From Silene noctiflora (taxonomy: Eukaryota > Streptophyta > Magnoliopsida > Caryophyllales > Caryophyllaceae), in assembly GCA_009801015.1 (NCBI GenBank), contig VHZZ01009911.1, positions 35,760-59,873 on the forward strand: a stretch of DNA of 24,114 nucleotides, given 5' to 3'. The notes beneath the pieces were generated by a model. That model searched no databases and was not told the origin of the DNA. It saw only the letters and a program-made list of their open reading frames with translations. Positions 1 to 9,002 of this stretch are shown in pieces; within the stretch, counting starts at the first letter, position 1, and every line of letters begins with the position of its first letter. A program made the translations under genes and the position numbers.

Positions 1-996
1 CGACCCTTCCTTTTGTCTAGGCAAGAGGGGGAATTTCGCGATCCTCTAGTGTCTTCTAACGCCATAAGGACTCGACTCTTGAAAAAAGCATTTAATAATT
101 GAGGACAAATTTAGTCTATCTTAACACTATTTGGAGGTGATTTACCTCTATTCTTTCGGATTTAGTAGTTTGTAGAACTAGTATCTATGATGGAGTATGT
201 GCCCTTATATTATTTCTCTTTTAGTTGATTCCGTCACTTAGATAAGGAGAGTGGCTATTCTTTTATAGATGCATCTTATTACTTGTTTATATGCTTAATG
301 AAAGATGCATCGCCATTTTGACAAGCCCCACCTTGCCTAGCAAGAAGGTATTCTACCTCATGAATGTCTTGTTGTGAGTTAAAGGGCCGGAGTGAGACCC
401 GCTAAATGTCTCACATCGGCTATGTTATTATAATATTTTAAATAAGGGTCGTAGTTTTAGTCACCTCTTTACTCGGGACGAGCAAAGGTTCGGTTTGGGG
501 ATATTTCATGTGACTCATATTTACGCACATTTAGTCCCCTAAATAGCCTCATTCCACATGATTTTACATAATTATTAGGGTCGTTTATTGTCTTTAGTTT
601 CCTATTTGTTATTATATGAGGTTTTGGTGCCTTTGGTAGGAGAAGAGCGCTAACATTGCTTAATTGGAGTATTTTGGAGCTAAACTGATCGTATCCAATG
701 ACCAAGCATTAAAGAGGAGACCAAGACTAAAGGCCTTAGTCAATAAAAAAAGATTTGGGATGGTTTGGATGCTAACCTCCCTCGAGTTGTTGGTCAACAA
801 TGACGACAAAGGAGCCATTACAAGAGAAATCACTCTGAACCAAATTAATAATTATTTTTTTGACCCTAAAACTATTCTAGACGTAACGGTATCAAAAAAT
901 CAAGTGGTCTAGGCTTTTGAATCAGTCCAATAGGAGTCCGGATGAGGAAATGACGTCGTTTTACAATCCGAGCTCAAATATGCCAACTGCGCACCA

Positions 997-1214
997 ACTC
1001 GCGCGAGTCCTGAACAACTCGCACGAGTCCTGCACAAATCGCTCGAGTTGTGCTCTAGAATCACCCGTAATGCTCCTAACTCGCACGAGTTCCCCAGAGC
1101 TTGAGCAAGTCCCAGCCCAATTCGCACGAGTTCCCTAGAGCTCGAGCAAGTTCTCCGGCATAGTGATCTTGTTTCAAGCAAGAACTCCCACGAGTTGCTC
1201 TGGCTCTAGCAAGT
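997..1214. repeat. Array of ACTCG-NN-CGAGT-like palindromes, period about 20 bp
   Basis: Units start at 997, 1017, 1037, 1079, 1099, 1120, 1140, 1184 and 1203, with weaker ones near 1052 and 1168. Good units are ACTCGCGCGAGT (997) and ACTCGCACGAGT (1017, 1079). Decayed units such as GCTTGAGCAAGT (1099) keep the symmetry. The spacing is 19-21 bp or close to a multiple of it. The array ends about 65 bp before the TATAAATA box. Confidence 0.8.
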
Positions 1215-1280
1215 CTTTGGACTTCCTCAAGGGGCCTAATTGTCATTTAACTTCCTAATCAACCTTAATATTGTAGCTAC

Positions 1281-1288
1281 TATAAATA
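1281..1288 (+). promoter_or_regulatory. TATA box of the left LTR
   Basis: TATAAATA lies downstream of the palindrome array and upstream of a pyrimidine/AT-rich segment, as expected for the U3/R boundary of an LTR. It is the best TATA match in the first 2.3 kb. Function is inferred from position only. Confidence 0.5.
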
Positions 1289-2293
1289 CCTCATTTGTAA
1301 TAATTTGAAGATTATGCCTCCTTAGTTTAGGTTAAGCCCTTAGATTAGATTAGTTTAGATTAGACTTTAATCTTTCCTTAATTTACCTCAAACTTTCAAT
1401 AATCAAACTTTCAATATTGTTATTGCACTTTACTTCTTCAATTATTTACATTTGGGTTTTGTATTGAGGACTAAGTGACAAGTCTTCATCTTTATTCAAG
1501 ATCTCCTTCCTATCCTTTATTGTTAGTATAATTTCTTAATCCCTTTTTATTTACTTGTTAATCCTTTGCTTAATACCTTGCTTAATCATCATGTTTGCTT
1601 GTGTTATGATGGATGACAATATTGTTAACATGCTAATCATGAGTTGTAGTGAGTAGTTTTGTTACTAAGGTTTGTGAGGGATAAGGGGAGTAATCATGGG
1701 TTTAGATCTTTCTTAATGAGTTCATATGAATGGTTTGTATGTTGTGTTTTCACTTATGCACATGTTATGTTTGATGAAATACTTGATTGACAACCTAGCA
1801 TGATTCTTTATCCTTTCAACAAGACTTGTAAGACATAAATTAACTTAATGATTGTTAGACAATACATATTGTTGAATAGGGAGAACCAAGTCGTTGTAGG
1901 TGTCGTAAAGCTATTAGCTCGGCTCCGGGACCTAACCTCTCTAGGGATTGTAAGACATAAATCAACTCGATCCCGACATAACTACAATCATTTACCGGAT
2001 TCATTACTATGATCATACCATGTTTCCCCTATGAACCCATGACACCCTAGTGCTTGTTTATTTCATTTGTTTACATCTTTACTTTCATTTCTTGTGTTTA
2101 CCTTTCTTACTATTTACTTGCTTTCATTAGTTTAGACCTTAAACCTAATCCTAATCGTGACAGCACTAGCAAAACTAGACTTAGATTGACCAATTTAGAT
2201 ACTTTCGTCCTTTGGTTTCGACCTCTACTTACTACTAGCTAGTTTGTTGATATATAAATGTGTTTGATTGAGGACAACGACTCGCTTTATCAA

Positions 2294-2614
2294 TACTGCT
2301 TGACTCTTCCCCCGGCACTTGACCGTGTTCATAACGTCTTCCATGTATCACAATTAAGGAAATATTTTAGTGATCCCTTCCATGTTTTAAGAGGCGAAGA
2401 CAATCGAGTCGGAAGATGCCATGACGTATGTTGAGACCCTAAGGAGATATTGGATCGGAAAGTAAAAAAGACGAGGCATGGGGCAACAGTGTTGGTAAAG
2501 ATCTTGTGGTCCAACCACCAAATTGAAGAGGCCACTTGGGAGGCCGAAGAAGCTATAAAGGATCGTTACCCCCACCCTTTCAAGCAGGTAACGAATCTGG
2601 TTACAAGGTCGTAA
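2294..2614 (+). pseudogene. Element 1: integrase C-terminus and chromodomain remnant
   Basis: This is the last part of a Ty3/gypsy chromovirus polyprotein, which would insert the element DNA and read chromatin marks. The first codons give YCLTLPPALDRVHNVFHVSQLRKY, matching the end of the GPY/F region of elements 2 and 3. The chromodomain end is recognisable in pieces (codons for VKILWSNHQIEEATWE, then DRYPHPF) up to a TAA at 2612-2614. Between about 2395 and 2450 small indels move the frame out and back, so no continuous reading frame exists. Everything upstream of the GPY/F end is separated from it by the element ending at 2292. Orientation is + and the remnant belongs with the LTR starting at 2828. 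Confidence 0.85.
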
Positions 2615-2827
2615 CTTTGTTTCTAGAGGGTAGCACGTTGCGCAAACTGCAAGTCATTTCTTTAAGTGTTTGATAGTAGGTTTTTGATAATAACTTTTAT
2701 GTCCTTCCGACCCTCACAAGTGTCCTAGTGCCTTGGGTAATAAGAGTCGAGCTTTTAGAACACTCCATTATAGTCTTGTCGAGTCGGATTGAACTTCGAG
2801 GACGAAGTTCATCGTAAGGGGAGAGAT
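2615..2827 (+). mobile_element. Element 1: 3' non-coding tail, palindrome and PPT
   Basis: This short untranslated tail lies between the chromodomain stop and the 3' LTR. It contains GAACTTCGAGGACGAAGTTC at 2791-2810, an inverted repeat also found at the same distance from the LTR in elements 2 and 3. A purine tract (AAGGGGAGAGA, about 2816-2826), the plus-strand primer site, sits next to the LTR start TGTAATAC at 2828. Confidence 0.75.
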
Positions 2828-2855
2828 TGTAATACTTGATATTTTCTAAGGTCCC

Positions 2856-3050
2856 ACTCGGCCGAGTACACCGTGTACTCGACCGAGTGGACTTCACTCG
2901 GTCGAGTGAAGTCGACCGAGTGGGGTTGGTTTTATTAGAATGGTTGTCGCCTTGTCCACTCGACCGAGTACTAGGATGTACTCAACCGAGTGGATTGCAC
3001 TCGACCGAGTACTCGAGCTACTCAATCGAGTGGACCGCACTCGACCGAGT
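2856..3050. repeat. Palindrome array in the element 1 LTR
   Basis: Palindromic 12-mers of the form ACTC(G/A)(A/G/C/T)(C/T)CGAGT occur at 2856-2867, 2877-2888, 2896-2907, 2910-2921 (degenerate), 2958-2969, 2980-2991, 2999-3010, 3020-3031 and 3039-3050. Most are 19-22 bp apart. The array begins 28 bp inside the LTR. Confidence 0.9.
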
Positions 3051-3606
3051 GCTTCCGAGCATTAGATCGAGTGTTATTGCTGTCACTCGAATCGCCGGAT
3101 TAATGCAATGTGGACCTATCCTTTTTGTTTCTTCTTCCCTTATTGTCACCTCACAACCACTCACCAAAACCTTATCTCTTCATTTCAAAGCCCCCCAATT
3201 AATCTCTATACAACCTCATCCTCTAGTTGGGCATTTTTGGTGAAGATTTGTCTACCAAATTCTCCTTTGAGTTGTAAGTTTGATTTTCCCTGTTGTTTCC
3301 TCTTTTAATTAGTGTAGTAAACCCTAATTTGTTGGGAGGTTTGTCTTAGGGATTTAATTAGGGTTTGACCTAATTAATAAGGGACTACTTAGGGGATTAG
3401 ATAATATTATTGTTATAATAGTATTGTGTTGTGATAGATAGATATATATTGTGTAGGAGGAGGCTTCATTGAGGAGTATTTCTAGCTTGGGCGCTTGTGT
3501 GTGAAGACTAACAAAAGGTAGGGTTTTTCCTACTTAGTCTTGGTAGTATAGATGTTCTTCAATGCATTTAATTCACGAATTTCATAATTTCCATGGTAGT
3601 GTCATA

Positions 3607-3611
3607 AGAAC
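3607..3611. repeat. Left target-site duplication of element 2 (AGAAC)
   Basis: AGAAC sits immediately before the 5' LTR start TGTAATAC. The identical pentamer follows the 3' LTR end at 7779-7783. Five base pairs is the usual duplication length for Ty3/gypsy integrases. Confidence 0.9.
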
Positions 3612-3641
3612 TGTAATACATCATATTTCTGGTCTTAGGCT

Positions 3642-3801
3642 ACTCGGTCGAGTAAGGGGTGCTCGGCCGAGTAGGTGGTGTGTTGGTTCTGTCAGGCTTC
3701 TGGTTGTTGTGAACTCGAGCGAGTACGTGAGAACGCAATCGAGTGTAGCTTATTCGATCGAGTGCGTCTGACTCGGTCGAGTGTTCCATACTCGACCGAG
3801 T
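3642..3801. repeat. Palindrome array, element 2 5' LTR (7 units)
   Basis: Units lie at 3642-3653, 3661-3672, 3713-3724, 3733-3744, 3752-3763, 3771-3782 and 3790-3801. The last five start 20, 19, 19 and 19 bp apart. The array ends about 55 bp upstream of the TATA box at 3856. Confidence 0.9.
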
Positions 3802-3855
3802 GTCCGGTTCGATACGTTATTTTTCCGCGGTCTGATTAAGATAATTAGAGAAGCA

Positions 3856-3863
3856 TATAAACA
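3856..3863 (+). promoter_or_regulatory. TATA box, element 2 5' LTR
   Basis: TATAAACA lies about 55 bp after the palindrome array. The same sequence occurs at the matching place in the 3' LTR (6659-6666). It probably marks the U3/R boundary. With the downstream leader deleted, transcripts from here would run into the RNase H remnant. Confidence 0.6.
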
Positions 3864-4136
3864 GTGGGTTTTCGACTTAATCATTTTATAATAATTCTTA
3901 AAAACACTTTTTCACAAACTAAGAACGACGTTCACTTCTTCTCCTATTATCCTAATCAATCCAAGGCTAGAGTTCATCTTTTGGGGTTCTTGCATCTCTT
4001 TCAACGTAGATCGCAATCAGTAAGTTCTACACCTTGTTAATTCATCCTTTTGGTTATAATTATGCAAACCCTAATTGGGTTAATTTGGGGGTTTTAGGGT
4101 GTTTAGCAATTATATGTCATTTTATTGATTGATTGA

Positions 4137-6187
4137 GAGTTATGAGACAGCTTTGATGAGAAAGGAGAACAGATTTCGTTTGGATGAGAGTTATGAGACG
4201 GCGTTCTAAACCTTAAAGGAGCGTTTGATCATAGCTCTTGTCTAAGCTTTGCCAGAGGGAAGTGAGAACTTTGAGGTGTATACAGATGCCTCAAAGAATG
4301 GTTTGGGTTGCATTTTGATGCATAATAAGAAGGTCATTGCCTATGCTTCAAGGCAATTGAAGTCTTATGAGGAGAATTACCCTACTCGCGATTTGGAGTT
4401 GGGTGCAGTTGTGCGTACTCTGAAGATTTGGAGACCCTACCTTTATGAGGTAACCTTTAAGGTGTTTTGAGACCACAAGAGCTTGAAGTACATCTACACC
4501 CAGAAGGAGCTGAATATGCGTCAAAGGAGGTGGATGGAGCTTATAGGTGACTACGACATGGAGATTATCTACCATGAAGGGAAGGCTAATGTGGTTCTTG
4601 ATGCGTTGAGTTGGAAGAGTGTGCATTCCTTATGCACTGCCTTGTCACTAATAAAGCTTAATGACGAGGTACGTAAGATGGGAATCCATATTATTCACAA
4701 AGGGGATGCTCTCGGGGATTTGACAGTCGAACCAGAACTTTATGATGAGATTAGGAATAAGCAAGCTGTTGATCCTAAGATTCAGGAGTGGCGAGATGGG
4801 GTGGAAAAGGGAACAGTTTTGAGGTTTTCCACTCATGCGGATAGGAGTGTTCGGTTTGATGGGAGACGGTGCGTACCTAATGATGTGGAGCTGAGGAAGA
4901 TGATTATACAGAGGCTCATTTCACATCATATTCAGTGCACCCAGGAGTGAAAAACTCTATAAGGATATTAAGAAGACTTTTTGGTGACCTGGGTTGAAAA
5001 GGGAGACAGCTGAGTTCGTGGCTAGATGTTTGATTTTTCAAAGGGTCAAAGGGGAATAGCGAAGACCGCAAGGTAAGATTCAGTATCTTGAGGTACCTGA
5101 GTGGAAATGGGAGTCTATTTCTATGAAATTTATTATGGGGTTACCGAGGGCTCAGCAAGTTAACAACATGATTTGGGTGATAGTGGATCGACTGACCAAG
5201 TCAGCTCATTTTATTCCTATGAAAGATACTTGGATTAAGATGCAGCTGGCTAATGGGTACAGGAAGAATGTGGTGACATTGCATGGGGTACCGAAAGACA
5301 TTATGTCAGATCGGGATGCGTGGTTTATATCCAGGTTTTGGTAGGAGTTGCAGGAGTTAATGGGAACAACCTTAAAGATGAGTACGAAATTTCATCCTGC
5401 GACAGATGGGCAGACTGAGAGGATCATCAAGACCTTGGAGGATATGTTGAGGGCTTGTGTGATGGAGTTCGGTGGCAGTTGGCAAGATAAGCTGGATTTG
5501 ATTGAGTTTTCTTACAATAACAGCTTGCACATCAATATTGGAATGGCACCTTTCGAGGCTTTTTATGGTAGGAGGTGTTGGACTCCTATATGTTGGGATG
5601 ATTATGCAGAGGTTGTGGTTTTAGGACCACAGATGGTGCAGGATATGATTGAGCAGGTACGGTTGATCAGCCAGAAGATGAAACCAGCTCAGGATCGGCA
5701 AAAGAGCTATACCGATTTGCATCGCAGGGACATAGAGTTTCAGGTGGGTAACAAGGTTCTCTTGAAAGTGTCACCTATGCGTTGAGTGATGCATTTTGGT
5801 AAGAGGGGCAAGTTGAGCTAGAAGTTCATAGGACCCTATGAGATTTTGGATCGGATTGGTGAGGTGGCTTATCGATTGGCGGTGCCACCAGCTTTGGACT
5901 GAGTGCATAATTTTTTCCATGTGTCTCAACTCCGGAAGTATGTGAGTGACCCATCTCATGTGCTAGAGGTTAGGAACATTGAGTTAGATGAGGCTTTGAC
6001 CTATGTAGAAGTGTCAAAGGAGATCTTGTACCGTAAGGTGCGCAAGACTAGGAACGACAAAACATTGTTGCTAAAGGTGTTGTGGACGAATCACAATGTC
6101 AAGGAAGCAACATGGGAACCGGAAGAGGCAATGAAGGAGCGGTATCCGCATCTCTTTGATCAGGTATGTTTTGCTACAGGGACGTAA
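4137..6187 (+). pseudogene. Element 2: broken pol (RNase H, integrase, chromodomain)
   Basis: This would be the C-terminal half of a chromovirus polyprotein. The RT/RNase H linker joins the LTR at about 4137-4150. RNase H follows, with the catalytic Asp of YTDAS still present (4285-4287) and [16 protein letters not shown] about 4486-4533. The integrase zinc-finger region spans about 4830-5050 and the core about 5100-5560. The first catalytic Asp of the core is replaced by Lys in MKFIMGLP (codon 5126-5128); MSDRD and QTER, which hold the second Asp and the Glu, remain. GPY/F is at about 5820-5885 and the chromodomain at about 6000-6160. In-frame stops occur near 4228, 4246, 4468, 5056, 5342, 5783, 5822 and 5898, and there is a frameshift near 4945. 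Open fragments are 4249-4470, 4483-4950, 5123-5344, 5348-5785 and 5903-6187. The gene is non-functional. Confidence 0.92.
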
Positions 6188-6398
6188 CCTTGTTCTTTTA
6201 AGGGGGGTAGGAGATGATCGCGTGTGCTTTTGAGTCAGTTTTGATAAGTTTTGAGTATGTTTCGGGTTGCTTGATCATGGTTTTGGGTATGGTTTGGTTA
6301 CATTTTGGGTATGTTTCTGTCTTCGTCAGTGTTGGTGTTGCTTTTACAAGTATGGGTTTGAACTTCGGGGACGAAGTTCTGTTTTAAGAAAGGAAGAC
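6188..6398 (+). mobile_element. Element 2: 3' non-coding tail and decayed PPT
   Basis: A G-rich run sits at about 6200-6212. GAACTTCGGGGACGAAGTTC is at 6360-6379. A purine stretch AAGAAAGGAAGA (about 6386-6397) ends next to the 3' LTR. The matching place in element 3 has a clean run of six G, so this PPT has probably decayed by G-to-A changes. Confidence 0.7.
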
Positions 6399-6428
6399 TG
6401 TAATACATCAGATTTCTGCTCTTAGGCT

Positions 6429-6604
6429 ACTCGGCCGAGTACGGGGTACTCAACCGAGTAGGTGGTGTGTTGGTTCTGTCAGGCTACTAGTTGTAAACTC
6501 GAGCGAGTATGTGGGAACTCGATCGAGTGTAGCTTACTCGATCGAGTATGGCTTACTCGATCGAGTGCGTCTGACTCGGTCAAGTGTTCTATACTCAATC
6601 GAGT
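6429..6604. repeat. Palindrome array, element 2 3' LTR (8 units)
   Basis: Units lie at 6429-6440, 6448-6459, 6497-6508, 6517-6528, 6536-6547, 6555-6566, 6574-6585 and 6593-6604. The last six start 19-20 bp apart. There is one unit more than in the 5' LTR of the same element. Confidence 0.9.
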
Positions 6605-6658
6605 GTCCGGTTCGTTACGTTATTTTTCCGCGGTCCGATTAAGATAATTAGAGAATCA

Positions 6659-6666
6659 TATAAACA
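6659..6666 (+). promoter_or_regulatory. TATA box, element 2 3' LTR
   Basis: TATAAACA is at the same distance (about 55 bp) after the palindrome array as in the 5' LTR. Transcription from it would read out through R/U5 into the second segment of the element 1 LTR. Confidence 0.55.
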
Positions 6667-7778
6667 GCGGGTTTTTGACTTAATCAGTTTATAATAATTC
6701 TTAAAAACACCTTTTCACAAACTAAGAACGACGTTCACTGCTTCTCCTATTATCCTAATCAATCCAAGGCTGGGGTTCATCTTTTTGGGTTTTTGCATCT
6801 CTTTTAGCGTAGATCGCAATTAGTAAGTTCTATACCTTGTTAATTCATCCTTTTGATCATAATTATGCAAACTCTAATTGGGTTAATTTGGGGGTTTTAG
6901 GGTGTTTAGCCATTACATGCCGTTTTATTGATTGATTGATACTATTCTAGGTGCAGACTTTGTAAAGGAGGCTTTCTAGATCGTTTTGTTCTGCTTTTCT
7001 TCTATTACTATTCAGATAGATTTTCCCTACTCAGTTGGTTGTTTAATTGGTATACATGTAATGTGACGGTCTTTTATGGTTATTATATGATTGAGTTTAT
7101 GGTGTTGGTTATTGGTAATTGTTGTGGGACCATTTTCGGGAGATGGTTCCAACCCCATGTTCGCCTCTTGTGGCTCCCGTCAAAAGGGGGATGTTCACAT
7201 TAATGATCTGGGTTCGATAATTGCGATAAGCGGAGATTTTGGTGGTAAGGCTGCGGTCCCCACTGGCGGTGTGGATTACCTATTTCGATGGGTAATCTGG
7301 CAGGGCTACACGCCTTGGTGTGTAGTTGGTTACTGGTTACTATGGAGTTTGGAGGTTGATTGTCACATGTTGCTTTGGTTGATTTATTGTTTTTGTTATG
7401 GTTGTGTTATATTGATCATACGGTTAGCTGAGCCCGTTTTATGTTTTTAAAACTGTGGTGATCCATTCGGGGAAGGTGAGCAGTTGGTATACCAGGTGAT
7501 GATCGTTGATGTAGCTTGCGGGGATTGAACGGGATGAGTCACACCAGTTGTAGTTTAGCTTCCGCAGAGATAGATGTTTTGTCAAATTATACTTTGTTAT
7601 CACCTTTTGGTTTTTGAGACATGTAACCTTTGAGTTTGTATTTTTCCTTTCATTAAAGTTATTTACTTAAAATTGTTTTATTATTGTGATGCGTACTACC
7701 TCGGAAAACCGAGATAGTAGCACCTTCTTACATTGGCGTAGGCCTTGTGAAGGTACCTTAGTGTATGAGGGTGTTACA

Positions 7779-7783
7779 AGAAC
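7779..7783. repeat. Right target-site duplication of element 2 (AGAAC)
   Basis: AGAAC directly follows the LTR end ...GTGTTACA and matches 3607-3611 exactly. Confidence 0.9.
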
Positions 7784-9001
7784 AATCATATTGGTAATTA
7801 GGGTTTCATGAATTGTGATGAGATTACTTGGTTATATTGGTACTTTGGTAAATGGGGTTGGTACATGTTCTTATGAATTGCATTATAACATGAGCATTAG
7901 GAAAGGTTGGGTGAATTCATAGTTATTCCTTATTTCAAATGATTTTAATGGATGCATATGAGCCTTATTTGTCTTATATGCATTGTTGGGCACTTGTGTT
8001 GTATGAAGATGTTGGATGGTGGTGATTGGTGGAGGTTGGTGACTATTTTGGAGAGGTAATACGTTTGGGTGACCGTCTTGCGCTCGGGTCGCCTCTTGGA
8101 GCTTCCCACTCCAAGAGGGATGTGCACATTTAGGGCTTGAGTTATGGAGGGCACATGTGGTTGAGACATGTCGCCTGGCAGGGGATCCGAGTCGCTCTCG
8201 GGTATGGTACAACTGATGTGTCCAGAGTACCTTCTTTCGGGCTGCGGTCCGATGTGTTGGTGGCGGCGTTGCGATGTCGTCACCGTGGTTGGTGATGAGG
8301 AGGATGTGGAGTATTGGTTGCCTATTTCTAATCGCCGTACCATTGCATTTAGATAGCATTCTTGCATTCATTACATTAAGTCGGACGTTTATATTATCGT
8401 GACTAACCAAGCGGGTTTTCAAATGTCTCTGTCGATCCATATGGTGATGAGTGGGGCTGGGGTGACAAGGCTGCAGTCTGTCATTGGCGGTGTAGGTTAT
8501 CCGTTGCGATGGGTACCGTTTATGGTTGAGGTGTGTTAGTGGCGTTGGCGTTGGAGTCGAGGAAGGGTGTCTGCATTCATTATTATTCACTCGTGTAATT
8601 CTTGCCTTGTACTTTACGTATCTCTGTTACTGACCTTGTGTGGCATGTTGTGGTGTTCTCATTGTTGTTTGTATCTGCGATGATCCATTGATGTGGTTGG
8701 CACTGGTGAGCAGATGGACTTTTCAGGTGTTTGTGGCCGTTGCAATCAGGATGTAACTCCTGGGCTGGGGAGATCACGTGACATCGAGTTAGTAGTCAGA
8801 CGATTGTAGTTCCACCAGTTGTATCTCATTTGTATAAGTGTTGTTGTTCTTCTTTTAGTGTTTCCATTGTACCTGGTAAACGGAGTATTAAATGTTCTTT
8901 TATTGTCTATTTGATATACTTACCTCGGGCATCCGAGATGGTAACACCCTTAATTTCTAGGGAAGGTCTAGTTAAGGCTCCTTGGTGAGTGGGAGTGTTA
9001 C
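7784..9001 (+). repeat. Element 1: 3' LTR, second segment
   Basis: This is the continuation of the LTR that began at 2828. The block at about 8080-8530 aligns in order with about 7130-7300 of the element 2 LTR. The end (GAGATGGTAACACC..., GGCTCCTTGG..., GTGTTAC) aligns with the ends of LTRs 2 and 3. The expected final CA reads CC, so the exact end is 9001 or 9002. The full LTR without element 2 is about 2.0 kb. A 235-codon antisense open frame (7883-8590) is discussed under the rejected items. Confidence 0.85.
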
Positions 9002-9002
9002 C

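Larger units (their letters stand above)
1..2292 (+). mobile_element. 3' part and 3' LTR of an LTR retrotransposon (Athila/Tat-like?)
   Basis: No coding sequence is recognisable. The stretch has the look of the 3' non-coding end and LTR of a large gypsy element: a purine-rich run near 25-35, a TTGAGGACAA motif near 102-111, a promoter-like TATAAATA at 1281-1288 after a palindrome array, a long AT-rich R/U5-like segment, and a terminal ...GAGGACAACGACTCGCTTTATCA ending in CA at 2292. Immediately after 2292 the sequence becomes Tekay integrase codons that align to element 2, so 2292/2293 is a true junction. The 5' LTR lies outside the window and I cannot place the start of this LTR. Assignment to the Athila/Tat group is inference from general layout, not from a protein domain. 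Confidence 0.45.
2828..3611 (+). repeat. Element 1: 3' LTR, first segment
   Basis: The LTR opens with TGTAATAC directly after the PPT. It carries an array of at least eight 12-bp palindromes (2856-3050), then pyrimidine-rich sequence and AT-rich sequence. I see no strong TATA box. It stops at 3611 where element 2 is inserted; AGAAC at 3607-3611 is the left target duplication. The LTR resumes at 7784. Confidence 0.85.
3612..4136 (+). repeat. Element 2: truncated 5' LTR
   Basis: This segment aligns with the first part of the 3' LTR at 6399. Alignment continues up to GATTGATTGA at 4136 and then stops. The remaining roughly 850 bp of LTR seen in the 3' copy are absent. It holds seven palindromes (3642-3801) and TATAAACA at 3856-3863. 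The two LTRs differ by many substitutions and one palindrome unit, so the insertion is not recent. Confidence 0.88.
3612..7778 (+). mobile_element. Element 2: Tekay-like Ty3/gypsy element, internally deleted, nested in the element 1 LTR
   Basis: The element starts TGTAATACATC at 3612 and ends GTGTTACA at 7778. AGAAC flanks both ends (3607-3611 and 7779-7783), a perfect 5-bp target duplication. It consists of a truncated 5' LTR, broken RNase H, integrase and chromodomain sequence, a PPT region and a complete 3' LTR. PBS, leader, gag, protease and most of RT are missing. It is closely related to element 1 and more distantly to element 3. It cannot be autonomous. Confidence 0.92.
6399..7778 (+). 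repeat. Element 2: complete 3' LTR (1380 bp)
   Basis: The LTR runs from TGTAATACATC to GTGTTACA. It holds eight palindromes (6429-6604), TATAAACA at 6659-6666, a mid-LTR GC-richer block (about 7120-7330) with homology to the second half of the element 1 LTR (about 8080-8530), and a small hairpin at 7694-7719 near the 3' end. Open frames inside it, such as 7091-7450, show no retrotransposon or host motif and I treat them as chance. Confidence 0.9.

Noticed and set aside
408..444. GTCTCACATCG followed by TATAATAT, like a plant snRNA gene promoter (USE plus TATA).
   Set aside because: The match is one base off, the spacing is shorter than either the Pol II or Pol III class, and no U-snRNA-like sequence follows. 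The motif is common in plant repeats.
664..912. 82-codon + strand frame in the left element.
   Set aside because: No recognisable motif or family; it sits in the non-coding 3' region of an LTR element and is short enough to occur by chance.
909..1181. Open frames on both strands across 909-1181.
   Set aside because: They are produced by the CG-rich palindrome array, whose repeats lack stops; the peptides are repeat translations.
997..3050. CRISPR-like array (regular repeats with short spacers).
   Set aside because: Period is only about 20 bp, units are palindromic and degenerate, they lie inside plant LTRs and no cas genes are present.
2836..3243. 135-codon + strand frame.
   Set aside because: Translation of the element 1 palindrome array (Asp-Arg-Val repeats) inside an LTR.
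7091..7450. 119-codon + strand frame in the element 2 3' LTR.
   Set aside because: Hydrophobic and Cys/Trp-rich but without a known domain; the related LTR of element 1 does not keep the frame.
7883..8590. 235-codon antisense frame in the element 1 LTR.
   Set aside because: Long, but the product is His/Pro/Thr-rich low complexity with no motif, and the aligned part of the element 2 LTR does not preserve it. A chance frame in a GC-richer block is more likely.
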